NCBI GenBank assembly: GCA_020796225.1 | Contig: CM036753.1 | Location: forward strand, 78,797,441 to 78,861,440 | Source of the DNA: Arion vulgaris | Taxonomy: Eukaryota > Mollusca > Gastropoda > Stylommatophora > Arionidae | Length of the DNA: 64,000 bases | Direction of reading: 5' to 3' | Shown here: positions 42,310 to 53,800 of the stretch, piece by piece | How the letters are laid out: the number at the start of each line of letters is the position of its first letter | Position numbering within the stretch: position 1 is the stretch's first letter | The notes under the pieces: generated by a model | The model's database searches: none | What the model was told of the DNA's origin: nothing | The model's input: only the letters and a program-made list of their open reading frames with translations | Translations under genes and position numbers: made by a program

Positions 42310-43857
42310 AATCCTGTATGCCTCACAGCGTCAGGTCAGGAAGAGATTTCTAAAACGGGCCCTAGTATGCGCTTCGTAGATAGTCTCTTTCGTCGCCTCT
42401 GTTATCTCTGAGGTCCATCTTTGCGTGGCCGGCCTTTTGCTTTGTACCCATTGTATCGGAGCAGCATTGCTCTTTGGGTGCACTGTCTGATGGTAATCTG
42501 CTTACGTGACCGAACCATTTAATGTGTTGTTTCTTGATGAAGTCTAGTACTGATGTTGTACCCACTTTTTTCCTGATGTCTTCATTTCTCAACCGGTCTC
42601 TTCTTGTTACACCCAGCATTCTGCGTAGACAATTCATCTCTGTTGTGACTAGTTTTCTTCTATCGTTTGTTGTCAGCGTCCAGGTTTGGCACTGGTAACA
42701 TAATGTGGGAGAAAGATTGTGTTGAACATTGCTCTTTTTGTGTTCATGGTGACGTGTTTGCATCTTAAAATTGGCGCCATTTGCCTATCATTTGATTTGC
42801 TTTGTTGCATCTGTGTTGAATTTCATTAGTTATTCTTCCATTTGCTGAAAAAAAGCTCCCCAGGTATGTGAAATCTTTTGCTTGATTTAGTAGATGATTA
42901 TCGATGTAGATGTTGGTAGTGTTTTCCTCTCTGGCGAATGTCATTACTTCTGTTTTGTCGATGTTAATTCTCATGTTGTATTCGTTACATGCTAACTGGA
43001 GTCTGTTGATGTGTTGCTGTAGCTGTTCTTCTGTTGTTGATATGATTGCCTGATCGTCTGCAAAAGAAATTCATTTAAGAGTTCTCCGAGGTTGTTTCCT
43101 TGCTGGTGTTAGCTATTTTACAAATGTGGTCAATGTACGTGATGAATAGCAGCGGGGATAGTACGCAACCTTGTCTTACTCCTGACCCTACGTGAAACTT
43201 TTCTGATAATCCTGTATTTGTTCTAATCGTACATTGGCTGTCAGTATAAATGTTCTTGCAAAGGTTGATTAGGTGTTCATTAACCCCATAGGTTGTTAGT
43301 ATTTTCCACAACTTGTGCCTATCTACGCGGTCGAACGCTTTTTCCTGATCTACAAATGCAACGTGTAAATGTTTGTCGGATTCGATAGTCCTTTCTACTA
43401 ACTGTCTGAGGGCGAATATTGCGTCTGTACAGCTTTTGTTCTTCCTGAATCCCATTTGGGAGTCATTAAGCTGTGGCTCGATGATGTGGCGGAGCCTTTT
43501 CTCAAGTATTTTGCAGAATATTTTCCCAGTGTGGCTCAGTAGCGCTATGCCTCTATACTTTGTACAGTCCCTCTTGCTACCTTTCTTCTTCCAGATGGGA
43601 ACAATTGTAGCATTCCTCCAATCTTCTGGTGTTTCTTGTGTGCTCCAGACTTGGTTGAATAGTCTATGGAGCCAGCTGATTCCTACCTCTTTAGTAGCTT
43701 TGATTAGGTCGGCCGGATATTGTCTGGGCCTGGTGTTTTATTAGGTGGGGCCATATTTACAGCATTTCTGATCTCTGATAGTGTTATGCTTGGTTCTACT
43801 TCTGAAGTTACATTTACTGTGTGTTCTTGAGTGTTCGGTTGGTCCTCTTGTTGTAGG
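42310..43857 (-). mobile_element. LINE-Q (RTE-like) reverse transcriptase, near complete domain
   Basis: Minus-strand order: N-M-A-P-P-N-K-T-P-G-P-D-N-I-R-P-T; W-R-N-A-T-I-V-P-I-W-K-K-K-G-S; M-G-F-R-K-N-K-S-C-T-D-A; V-A-F-V-D-Q-E-K-A-F-D-R-V; G-S-G-V-R-Q-G-C-V-L-S-P-L-L-F; F-A-D-D-Q-A-I-I; F-T-Y-L-G-S-F-F; then Y-Q-C-Q-T-W, C-L-R-R-M-L-G-V-T-R-R-D-R and I-K-W-F-G-H-V-S-R-L. All catalytic Asp residues of the polymerase are present. Frame breaks near 43.7, 43.07 and 42.77 kb inactivate it. The endonuclease half is lost where SINE-C begins at 43858. Confidence 0.93.
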
Positions 43858-44036
43858 GAAGCTACCCAAGTAAATAAAAAGCATCGCAGAAATCGGATGC
43901 GCTTGTAGGCGAATCTACTTGTAGGCGAATAACTGGCACGATATACAACCGCTCTTAGGTTCAGATCACATACAAATAACACAGCATGATTAACAAGTGG
44001 TCAATGAGGAGCCTTCGAAGAAGAAGAAAGAAAATG
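43858..44036 (+). mobile_element. SINE-C copy truncating LINE-Q
   Basis: ggaagctacccaagtaaata, gaaatcggatgcgcttgtag, a local duplication of ctacttgtaggcgaat, ggcacgatatacaaccgctc and a ccttcgaagaagaagaaag tail. Starts exactly where LINE-Q homology stops. Confidence 0.82.
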
Positions 44037-44384
44037 TCTCATTAATCATCACATCTATATTGTAATAATTCTCTCTCTTCTTATCTATTAGCTCACACGA
44101 TTATATTATCATTTGCTTTTGATGTAACAATTACAATTTCTAGTAACTAAAAACAGCTGCGTTAAACAACAAAAGAAGAAAGTCTATTTGTTAAAATACA
44201 TATTTCTCTGTTTGTTAGACACTATAAGTAGACGTTAAAAAAAGGAAAACTCGTTTTCATATAATTTGGTATATTGTAGAATACATTGTGAAATCAGTAT
44301 TTTTCTTTGATAAATGGCACACAAAGAGAGATGTTGTCAGTATCACTGTAGTTTATTTCTCAATGTTTCTCTGGTACCAACGTG
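44037..44384. other. Unexplained AT-rich stretch
   Basis: Nothing recognised. Confidence 0.5.
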
Positions 44385-44512
44385 AAACTAGATCGACATA
44401 AGAGCCAATGGGATAGGAATAAATTCCACTCCAAATAGGGATTTTGAACCTGGGACCAATCGTCAACGAAGCAAGTACACTAACCACTGTACTATCACTG
44501 CTAGGCAGTACT
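44385..44512 (-). mobile_element. SINE-F head, tRNA-like
   Basis: On the minus strand: GCAGTGATAGTACAGTGGTT then AGTGTACTTGCTTCG (A box and loop) and CCCAGGTTCAAAATCCCTA (B box). Single copy in the window; body boundary not clear. Confidence 0.6.
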
Positions 44513-44527
44513 TTATATCCTTTAAAA

Positions 44528-44761
44528 TTAACCTTTTAGGCCTTTAGTTACTAAGGACGTATATATACGTTTCCCTATTCACTTCTAAAGACGCATTAAC
44601 ACTTCTGTTATTATCTCTCCTCTGTGGGCTAAAGACGTGTTAACACGTTATACATTACTACTGTCACTGCTATAATCGTACATTCACGTTTGTTACCTAG
44701 AAACAAAGATTATATATTTTTAGCTCAGCTTTCAGAAAGTATATAGCAGCGAAAGGGTTAA
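44528..44761. mobile_element. TTAA-flanked MITE, longer form
   Basis: TTAACCTTTTAGGC at the left, GCGAAAGGGTTAA at the right, each bounded by TTAA. The right end is the inverse of the left end of the 3480 element. The interior contains inner tandem-like aagacgcattaacac / aagacgtgttaacac blocks. Confidence 0.65.
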
Positions 44762-45200
44762 CTCTTTAACAGAGACATACAAACATTTACGCACAAGAAG
44801 AACTTACAACCAATTACGAACTAGTCATTCTTATAAGAATGTCACTTTTCAGCATGTTCATTTTGTTCTTTTCTTTCGGTGATCTCTCCAATAATTCCAA
44901 CTATAGTAATTTTCACTGTTATAAAGCTCTTCCAGTTGTTTGCATTTGAAAAGTACAACCAGTCATTATAACTAGCTTCTCATTCTGCAAGACGGCAATT
45001 AATATAGAAATTAAAATTGTCAACGTGATCATAAGTGATCAATTGTACTGTACCAAAACAGCAACGATCTGTATATAATATGTAATAAAATTGTATGTAA
45101 TAAAATAGGAGAGTACATATGATTGACCAGTGAAACTGGTGTGGAAATTACTTAACACAGTCTCAACGTAGACAGTAAAATATGAGATGCATTCTTTTTT
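44762..45200. other. Unexplained stretch
   Basis: Nothing recognised. Confidence 0.5.
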
Positions 45201-45204
45201 TCTA

Positions 45205-45311
45205 TATGGATGTTGCTTTTCTAGTCTCGTCTGGAGCTTGGTGCCAATATACGTGCCATTAGCAGAACTCTCGTCAAGCAATTTATATGCACTCCAAAGT
45301 GGCTCTTTTAA
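45205..45311 (-). pseudogene. Possible FHA-domain exon or fragment
   Basis: The minus strand reads L-W-S-A-Y-K-L-L-D-E-S-S-A-N-G-T-Y-I-G-T then K-L-Q-T-R-L-E-K-Q-H-P-Y. The D-x-S-x-N-G-T-x-(V/I)-(N/G) pattern is the conserved C-terminal strand and loop of phosphothreonine-binding FHA domains. The open stretch starts after a stop at 45312-45314. A possible acceptor (attaaaag, poor pyrimidine tract) precedes it and gtaatt-like donor candidates follow, neither convincing. It may be a real exon, a processed fragment or chance; it is the only host-protein-like peptide noticed. Confidence 0.3.
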
Positions 45312-45565
45312 TCAGTGTGTTAGCTGAACATATTACTGCGCCCGTCAGATCGATGGCCAAGGTACAGACCAAATGCTTTCTACTTGCACCATATAAGATA
45401 TAACAAGCAACTGGTGAAACTGTTTTAATGTATAAAATAAGGTTGTAATGTCTTTGCTTTTAAACAATTAACTGTCTTAGTTCTCGTCATGTGTTTGTTT
45501 TCTTTCTACTCCATTCTGAATGTTATATTTATACGAGTCTATGTAGTCAGGGTTTCACGCTCTTT

Positions 45566-46125
45566 ATTCAGAATATGGGAGAATAACTAACGAAATACAA
45601 CATAAATGCAATAAAGTAAATCTAAGCATTGGACAAATTGCAACAATTTTGAAATGCAACAATGTCAATATGAACACTAAAATAGAATTGTGCAATACAA
45701 TCTTTCTCCAAACGTTATGATATCAGTGACAAACTTGGACGCTGACATCAAACGATAGAATAAAACTAATTATAACAGAGATGAAATGACTGTATATAAT
45801 GCTGGGAGTATCAAGAAAAAAGATCGGTTGAGAAATGAAAACATCAGCGGAAAAAATATGGTACATCACCATTACTGAACTTCATTAAGAAACAACAAAT
45901 TAAATTGTTCGGCCACATAAGCAGATTATCAACAGACAGTCGCATCCCAAAGAGCAATGCTAATCCGATACAGTGAATACAAAACAAAAGGTCGCCACTC
46001 AAAATTGAGAACAGAGCAATAACAGAGCCAGCTAAAAACACTATTTAAGAATCGCACATAAAAGCCCATTCTTGAAATACCTTCTTATCCTGACGCTGTG
46101 AGACAAAACATGGTTAGAGAAAAGA
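45566..46125 (+). mobile_element. LINE-Q C-terminal fragment, decayed
   Basis: cgaaatacaacataaatgca then ataaagtaaatctaagcatt is the inverse of the 42.77-42.84 kb part of LINE-Q; later F-I-K-K-Q-Q-I-K-L-F-G-H-I-S-R-L-S-T-D-S-like residues and the ccttatcctgacgctgtgag end. Many stops and frame breaks. Confidence 0.8.
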
Positions 46126-46205
46126 AGATCTCAAGAGTTGGCATGTGTCAGCTCTGACGACTTCCCTAAGGCCAATCAGATCTGATACCGTGCTACAGTA
46201 TAACT

Positions 46206-46231
46206 CAGCGTTTTCCAAAGTAGGCGGTACC
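46206..46231. mobile_element. hAT-type left-end fragment
   Basis: CAGCGTTTTCCAAAGTAGGC then GGTACCG matches the left end of the 14664 element and stops where SINE-C sequence starts. Confidence 0.65.
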
Positions 46232-46335
46232 GGGCACAAATTACAATCGCTATTAGGCTCAGATCACATACATATTACAAAGAGTGATTTAACAAGTGGT
46301 CCAAATGGAGCGTTCAAATAAGAAGGAGAAGAAGA
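46232..46335 (+). mobile_element. SINE-C 3' end
   Basis: gggcacaaattacaatcgct, attaggctcagatcacatac, attacaaagagtgatttaac, ggagcgttcaaataagaagg. Confidence 0.75.
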
Positions 46336-46433
46336 CGATGTTGAAGAATTTATGAAGAAATAGTTCAACACATTTTTATAGTAAAATTAATGTCGTACAG
46401 AAATAACAGATTTAAACACAGCTGCTCTAACTC

Positions 46434-46760
46434 TATTGTCTATTCCCAGGTGGAAGATGTAGTTGGCTGTCCACTCATACCGTTAAGCGTGGGGATGGGA
46501 GCATTAATTTGCTTTCTAGGGCTAGATGAGTCGCCTTTGTAGTGTTGTATCCGTGTTTATGTAGTGTGGTCTTGATATTGTCTATCTACCTTTTTCTTGG
46601 TCTTCCCTTAGCTCTAGTACCCGATCTCTTTTATTGTATGCTGTTATTGGTGGTTGGTTGTATTTCATTCTCATTAAATGTCCAAACCACTGCATTTGTT
46701 GTCTTTCAATGTATTCGGTGCATGAAGTTATGGCCACTCTTCTGATGTCATCATTTCTAA
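46434..46760 (-). mobile_element. LINE-P 3' end, longest
   Basis: In addition to the shared LINE-P end, the minus strand upstream reads R-N-D-D-I-R-R-V-A-I-T-S and Q-Q-M-Q-W-F-G-H-L-M-R-M-K, then P-x-T-x-Y-N-K-R-D-R-V, the F-G-H-x-x-R-M tail of an RTE-like LINE. This establishes LINE-P as a LINE and not a SINE. Confidence 0.87.
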
Positions 46761-46864
46761 CTCTATAAAGGAAGTAAATGAAAATTACAAGAGAAAATAA
46801 TTTAAAGCATCTTTTTTACAGTTTTTATCCCAGCACTGATTACTCATCCCCTCAACGAGGTCTA

Positions 46865-47085
46865 AATATAAACTTCTAGAATGCTTACAAACTTACTACA
46901 TCACACCAAGTTCCAGTTCTAGAATGCTACAAACTTACTACATCACACCAAGTTCCAGTTCTAGAATGCTACAAACTTACTACATCACACCAAGTTCCAG
47001 TTCTAGAATGCTACAAACTTACTACATCACACCAAGTTCCAGTTCTAGAATGCTACAAACTTATTACATCACACCAACCAAGTTC
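46865..47085. repeat. 42-bp tandem array, 5 copies
   Basis: ttctagaatgctacaaactt then actacatcacaccaagttcc ag; almost no divergence until the last unit. Confidence 0.95.
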
Positions 47086-47750
47086 TAGCAATCTACAGCC
47101 TACTTTATAAGACAGTCATAATTCATGTCTATTGACTGGACTTTAGTAGAAAAGTCTCCCTCCTCCACCTACCAAGTACTAAGACATTACAAACGTACAT
47201 TTAGATGAAAAAGTGCCCGCGTGGTGCGTAAATTAGTTCTACAAGAATGAAGAAGGATTCTGAAGAAATCAATACCACAGGCACGTCTACTCTGCCTTTG
47301 CGAAGTTTCTCAAGTTATTTGTAGGATCAGTATGTGTGACTACAATAAACACAAATGATACTTTTCCCAATCCACTCATATTATTACAGAACATAGTTCA
47401 ACAGACACAGATGAAACAATGGGGAACGGTAAAATGGCACATTTTGTGATGGATTTGAAATTGTAAACTATACAGACATGTTGGTATGGATATGTTGTAG
47501 GAATAATGAGTAAAATACATCGAATATATGGTATCAATGAAACAGTGGTATGGGAATGTTACAAAAATAGCTGAAACAGTGACACTGATATATCACAAAA
47601 ATAGTTGAAACAAATGGCAGGAGTCTGATAAATAAATACTCAATACAAAACCCATACACAGTAAATACACAAAAAGATAACTAATACAGGTCACGACTCA
47701 GTAATTACACATACTTAATTAATACAAGGACACAAAACAGTAGTTACATT
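47086..47750. other. Unassigned stretch with weak tandem traces
   Basis: tgaaacagtg and tacaaaaatagctgaaac / cacaaaaatagttgaaac recur between 47530 and 47620, and cacagtaaatacacaaaaag / cagtaattacaca near 47660-47710. This may be an old, decayed margin of the array that follows. Confidence 0.45.
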
Positions 47751-47754
47751 AAAT

Positions 47755-48055
47755 AAATAAGTAATTGAAGAACACAACACAGCTGTTACAATAAATACGT
47801 CATTAATAGAAGAACACAATGCTGCTGTTACAATAAATACGTCATTAATAGAAGAACACAATGCAGCTGTTACAATAAATACGTCATTAATAGAAGAACA
47901 CAATGCAGCTGTTACAATAAATACGTCATTAATAGAAGAACACAATGCTGCTGTTACAATAAATACGTCATTAATAGAAGAACACAACACAGCTGTTACA
48001 ATAAATACGTCATTAATAGAACACGAAGCAGTAGTTACAATAAATAATTCATTCA
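47755..48055. repeat. 42-bp tandem array, 7 copies
   Basis: Unit agaagaacacaatgctgctg then ttacaataaatacgtcatta at. Variation mostly at a 3-base site (tgctgct, tgcagct, acagct). The 14-residue minus-strand repeat frame is a by-product of the period. Confidence 0.95.
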
Positions 48056-48329
48056 TTCAACTAATGTTATTTTCAAGTATGTAATTGATTCACACATTTA
48101 TCTTGTCGACTGAGAGTGGCAACTTTATAATATCCACACATTTCTGCCCCAAGACAAGTCAACCTGTTATTCTGATCTCTTCTTTTGCCAATTCCGTGAG
48201 GCTATACTGCTCATTTATTATATGTTGTTCTCTGTCTTTGCAAATTCAATTTGGCTAATTGTCACGATTTATTACAACTCCTTCCTTCGTGTTACATTTT
48301 CTTTTTTATGTTCTCCTCCACGCCAACCC

Positions 48330-48415
48330 GTACGATATATTCGCCTTAGTTTCAAAAGGGCGTGCCTCGGCTAGAGGCTTTAATCCCCTACTAAACAAAC
48401 AAACAAAACAAATGT
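48330..48415 (+). mobile_element. SINE-H-like 3' end with (CAAA)n tail
   Basis: gggcgtgcctcggctagagg, ctttaatcccctactaaaca, aacaaacaaaac; matches 38.95-39.03 kb. Confidence 0.6.
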
Positions 48416-48469
48416 ATAATATGTGTTATTTATACAATTGAATTATGTATCCTTTCTCTGTGTTGCTTG

Positions 48470-48722
48470 TGGGTTAGGTGGCGCCTGTGGCTTAGGGGAT
48501 AGCGACTCGGTCTATTAACCCCGACGTTCTGAGTTCGAATCACGATGCGGACAGTTTGGTTGCAAATTGTTTCGCGTGGATTTTTACAAAGGACGATGGC
48601 ACCACCCGTTCAGAAAGCACTGGCAAACTACTGAACGTAATAATGCCTAGAAAAATCCCACACAGCGTTAAAAAGCTGGGATTGATTCGCAAAGTCCTGT
48701 AAAGGATATGCAATTAACTTTT
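48470..48722 (+). mobile_element. SINE-A2 copy
   Basis: Head GGCGCCTGTGGCTTAGGGG, B box GAGTTCGAATCACG, body cgttcagaaagcactggcaa, then the A2-type end (gttaaaaagctgggattgat, gatatgcaattaactttt). No clear target duplication. Confidence 0.88.
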
Positions 48723-48859
48723 CTCTATGTACTATGTTTCTATTGAATTTATTCATATATTCTTTCTAAACTACATCTCTGTGACTTTCGGTGATATTTC
48801 GGTGCTGTTTGTTGTTTGTGTTTGATTTACTATCATACACTACTCACTCAATCTCTTTA

Positions 48860-48930
48860 GTCTGTTACGTCTTTGGCGCTTAGGGCAGCAACAAACGCAT
48901 ACCATTCTTCTCTATTCATGGCCTTCCTCT
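48860..48930 (-). mobile_element. LINE tail fragment
   Basis: The minus strand reads E-E-W-Y-A-F-V-A-A-L-S-A-K-D-V-T, matching the R-W-x-x-F-V-A-A-L-C-A ending of RTE-like ORF2 proteins. Too short to assign to a family. Confidence 0.55.
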
Positions 48931-49420
48931 AGCACTACGATTGCCTATACTTTACAGGGAATAATGCTATATCTTATTTGTTTTTACTACCATTCGTATT
49001 ATTGCTGATAAGAAATTGTTGCATAGGATGTTCTTCATTATCGGGAACACTTAACTGTTCTAACATATTAATTTCATAATTTCTTAAATACAGTTTCGCT
49101 GGGTGTTATCACATGTTCCAGTTGTTGGATTCTATGTAATAACTTCCTTTTAATTTGCTCAGTGTTGTAATTTGTTTTTGTTTGTTAAAGCTTTCATGCC
49201 AATTATATGACCAATATACTTCGTTCATTGTTCTACGTTTTGCATCGGCAACCCATCTTCACTGTTTCTTTCTTGTATTATAAATGTATTTGCTATTTGA
49301 TGTGTCTATGATCTTGTCAAGAATTTATCCGTTATCCCTTGTATTCAAGTGCATTGATGTGAATATCAGAATATGGCTATCAATAAAAGCATAACACTAA
49401 TTAATTATTTATTCTATTTC
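48931..49420. other. Unexplained stretch
   Basis: Nothing firmly recognised; may include decayed LINE sequence on the minus strand. Confidence 0.4.
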
Positions 49421-49424
49421 TCTC

Positions 49425-49570
49425 GTACCATTAGACGTTAGATATATCTTACAAACAATTTCTCCATACCATTCTATCCTGAAAAACTCGTTCAATCTCT
49501 TCTATGGAAATGAGTGACATTTCTTTCTCTCTCAGTAAAGTTTTTTTAAGGATTTACATAGGGTTTTCAG
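49425..49570 (-). mobile_element. LINE-N 3' end fragment
   Basis: tttctctcgtaccattagac, caatttctccataccattct, caatctcttctatggaaatg match 8736-8880. Confidence 0.78.
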
Positions 49571-50076
49571 TTTCTCCTATAAGAAAATAGACACTCGTAT
49601 AAAGCGTATTCTTAGTTGCGACGACACTATTAGACTGAGAAATAAAGACTGCCTGTCAGCCTGTGCATATTTTATATCTGATTAAAATCACAAAATAGGG
49701 AAGGAGGTCATCCGACCTTATCAGGGCATGAACCGGGATGTTAAGTACTTAGAGACTCCTGCTCCCTACTCCCCGTAATATCAAATTCGATTTTGTGCTC
49801 TTGTCAATTTCAGTCAATTTAGACAGAGTAGGAACACACTTCTAGATCCATATTTCATTCGACACAAGATGCTATTGTCTGATTATTTTATTGAAACAAT
49901 TTTGTGTAAAAATATGATTTGTTTGCTAGAAATGTAGTGCGCAAGTAATAAATACTTGAACTTTATGAATGAAAATTAATGATAGAAGAACCGATTGATT
50001 AATTTTACCATCAGCATTGTACTTCGCGGTGAATAATCATGATTATTTCATCTGTTTTCTTACATAGCAAGATCTC
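49571..50076. other. Unexplained stretch
   Basis: Contains a GC-richer block at 49690-49790 that does not match any family in the window. Confidence 0.45.
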
Positions 50077-50428
50077 TCTCTCTTTCTCTTTTGCCATCAC
50101 CGCCTAGACCGATGTACCAGATCTCCCCATAAGTTTTATTTCATGTGGAAATCTGATCACAGCCTTAGCAGTGGTGTGTTTTACGTCACATCTTCAGCAC
50201 CATTTGGAGCTCTGGTGCTTATTCTTCGGCGATGTGTTCGGTTTCAGCCAGCGTTTACTCGGTTCGCTCTCCATTCTGTAGTGATCTAGTGTTTTTTACG
50301 GTGTGGAGTAGATAGACCCACGCCCAACCTCTTTAGTCGCGTATTAAGACATGCGTGGCAGGTAACAGTGGTTCTATTCTTTACACCATAATTTGGGCCC
50401 CGGTAACCACTCGGGCGTATAGCAAGAT
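50077..50428 (-). mobile_element. SINE-C2 copy
   Basis: Second copy of the 23044-23372 element (ggaaatctgat, ttcttcggcgatgtgttcgg, gcgtttactcggttcgctct, ggcaggtaacagtggttct, cccggtaaccactcggg). Slightly longer in the middle (ttttacgtcacatcttcagc is extra). Confidence 0.86.
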
Positions 50429-50663
50429 CTAAACTGCAGTGCAAGAACTACGTACATCCGGCGAGGATCCCCTATGTTGTTCTGTGATGCCGACAATAGA
50501 AAACAGGAAAATAAGATGTGACAACTTGAAATCGTAACCTGACAACAGAGGAAGATATTGAATAAGATATAAGTGTAAATATTAGTGGCAATAATTTTAA
50601 GGCAAAAAACAATAGTAAATGAGGACTTTTTAAAACGAACAAGCTGCATGACTGGAGACCTTT

Positions 50664-50711
50664 ATTAAAAGTCGATCATGGATGTGGATTGGGCATGTAT
50701 GTCGTATGTCA
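50664..50711 (+). mobile_element. Possible LINE tail relic
   Basis: S-W-M-W-I-G-H-V-C-R-M can be read from about 50679 to 50711, like the W-x-W-I-G-H-V-x-R-M motif of LINE C-termini. It stops at the start of the 100-bp duplication. Confidence 0.4.
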
Positions 50712-50885
50712 GTATGGACATTGATGGATATCTATCCGATAGACAGTGGATAAAAAGATGATGATTCGCATGTACAAAGGAAACATGTACAAATACTGTG
50801 GGATAATAAAGGTATGGACATTGATTAGGATATCTATCCGATAGACAGTGGATAAAAAGAAGATGATTCGCATGTACAAAGGAAA
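50712..50885. repeat. 100-bp tandem duplication containing the array seed
   Basis: gtatggacattgat starts at 50712 and again at 50812. The first copy reads through gatatctatccgatagacag, catgtacaaaggaaacatgt, acaaatactgtgggataata. The second reads the same until catgtacaaaggaaacatgt, where the 15-bp array opens; the missing continuation (aaatactgtggataataaag) reappears after the array at 56575-56594. Confidence 0.9.
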
Positions 50886-53800
50886 CATGTATAAAGGAAA
50901 CATGTATAAAGGAAACATGTATAAAAGAAACATGTATAAAAGAAACATGTATAAAAAAAACATGTATAAAAGAAACATGTATAAAGGAAACATGTATAAA
51001 GGAAACATGTATAAAAGAAACATGTATAAAGGAAACATGTATAAAAGAAACATGTATAAAGGAAACATGTATAAAGGAAACATGTATAAAAGAAACATGT
51101 ATAAAAGAAACATGTATAAAGGAAACATGTATAAAGGAAACATGTATAAAGGAAACATGTATAAAAGAAACATGTATAAAAGAAACATGTATAAAAGAAA
51201 CATGTATAAAAGAAACATGTATAAAAGAAACATGTATAAAAGAAACATGTATAAAGGAAACATGTATAAAAGAAACATGTATAAAGGAAACATGTATAAA
51301 AGAAACATGTATAAAAGAAACATGTATAAAGGAAACATGTATAAAAGAAACATGTATAAAAGAAACATGTATAAAAGAAACATGTATAAAAGAAACATGT
51401 ATAAAAGAAACATGTATAAAGGAAACATGTATAAAGGAAACATGTATAAAAGAAACATGTATAAAGGAAACATGTATAAAGGAAACATGTATAAAGGAAA
51501 CATGTATAAAAGAAACATGTATAAAGGAAACATGTATAAAGGAAACATGTATAAAAGAAACATGTATAAAGAAAACATGTATAAAGGAAACATGTATAAA
51601 AGAAACATGTATAAAGGAAACATGTATAAAGGAAACATGTATAAAGGAAACATGTATAAAAGAAACATGTATAAAAGAAACATGTATAAAGGAAACATGT
51701 ATAAAGGAAACATGTATAAAAGAAACATGTATAAAGGAAACATGTATAAAAGAAACATGTATAAAAGAAACATGTATAAAAGAAACATGTATAAAGGAAA
51801 CATGTATAAAAGAAACATGTATAAAAGAAACATGTATAAAAGAAACATGTATAAAGGAAACATGTATAAAAGAAACATGTATAAAGGAAACATGTATAAA
51901 GGAAACATGTATAAAAGAAACATGTATAAAGGAAACATGTATAAAAGAAACATGTACAAAGGAAACATGTACAAAGTAAACATGTATAAAGGAAACATGT
52001 ATAAAAGAAACATGTATAAAGGAAACATGTATAAAGGAAACATGTATAAAGGAAACATGTATAAAGGAAACATGTATAAAGGAAACATGTATAAAGGAAA
52101 CATGTATAAAGGAAACATGTATAAAGGAAACATGTATAAAAGAAACATGTACAAAGGAAACATGTATAAAGGAAACATGTATAAAAGAAACATGTATAAA
52201 AGAAACATGTATAAAAGAAACATGTATAAAGGAAACATGTATAAAAGAAACATGTATAAAAGAAACATGTATAAAAGAAACATGTATAAAGGAAACATGT
52301 ATAAAGGAAACATGTATAAAAGAAACATGTATAAAAGAAACATGTATAAAGGAAACATGTATAAAGGAAACATGTATAAAGGAAACATGTATAAAGGAAA
52401 CATGTATAAAGGAAACATGTATAAAGGAAACATGTATAAAGGAAACATGTATAAAAGAAACATGTACAAAGGAAACATGTATAAAAGAAACATGTATAAA
52501 AGAAACATGTATAAAGGAAACATGTATAAAAGAAACATGTATAAAGGAAACATGTATAAAAGAAACATGTATAAAGGAAACATGTATAAAGGAAACATGT
52601 ATAAAAGAAACATGTATAAAGGAAACATGTATAAAGGAAACATGTATAAAGGAAACATGTACAAAGGAAACATGTATAAAAGAAACATGTATAAAGGAAA
52701 CATGTATAAAGGAAACATGTATAAAAGAAACATGTATAAAGGAAACATGTATAAAGGAAACATGTATAAAGGAAACATGTATAAAAGAAACATGTATAAA
52801 AGAAACATGTATAAAGGAAACATGTATAAAAGAAACATGTATAAAAGAAACATGTATAAAAGAAACATGTATAAAAGAAACATGTATAAAAGAAACACGT
52901 ATAAAAGAAACATGTATAAAGGAAACATGTATAAAGGAAACATGTATAAAAGAAACATGTATAAAAGAAACATGTATAAAAGAAACATGTATAAAAGAAA
53001 CATGTATAAAAGAAACATGTATAAAAGAAACATGTATAAAGGAAACATGTATAAAAGAAACATGTATAAAGGAAACATGTATAAAGGAAACATGTATAAA
53101 AGAAACATGTATAAAAGAAACATGTATAAAAGAAACATGTATAAAAGAAACATGTATAAAAGAAACATGTATAAAAGAAACATGTATAAAGGAAACATGT
53201 ATAAAAGAAACATGTATAAAAGAAACATGTATAAAGGAAACATGTATAAAGGAAACATGTATAAAGGAAACATGTATAAAGGAAACATGTATAAAGGAAA
53301 CATGTATAAAGGAAACATGTATAAAGGAAACATGTATAAAAGAAACATGTATAAAAGAAACATGTATAAAGGAAACATGTATAAAAGAAACATGTATAAA
53401 AGAAACATGTATAAAAGAAACATGTATAAAAGAAACATGTATAAAAGAAACATGTACAAAGGAAACATGTATAAAAGAAACATGTATAAAGGAAACATGT
53501 ATAAAGGAAACATGTATAAAAGAAACATGTATAAAAGAAACATGTACAAAGGAAACATGTATAAAAGAAACATGTATAAAGGAAACATGTATAAAGGAAA
53601 CATGTATAAAAGAAACATGTATAAAAGAAACATGTATAAAAGAAACATGTATAAAGGAAACATGTATAAAGAAACATGTGTAAAAGAAACATGTATAAAA
53701 GAAACATGTATAAAAGAAACATGTATAAAGGAAACATGTATAAAAGAAACATGTATAAAGGAAACATGTATAAAGGAAACATGTATAAAAGAAACATGTA

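Noticed and set aside
49689..49790. 5S rRNA-derived sequence
   Set aside because: aaccgggatgttaagtactt faintly resembles the 5S internal control region, but the conserved boxes do not align in order.
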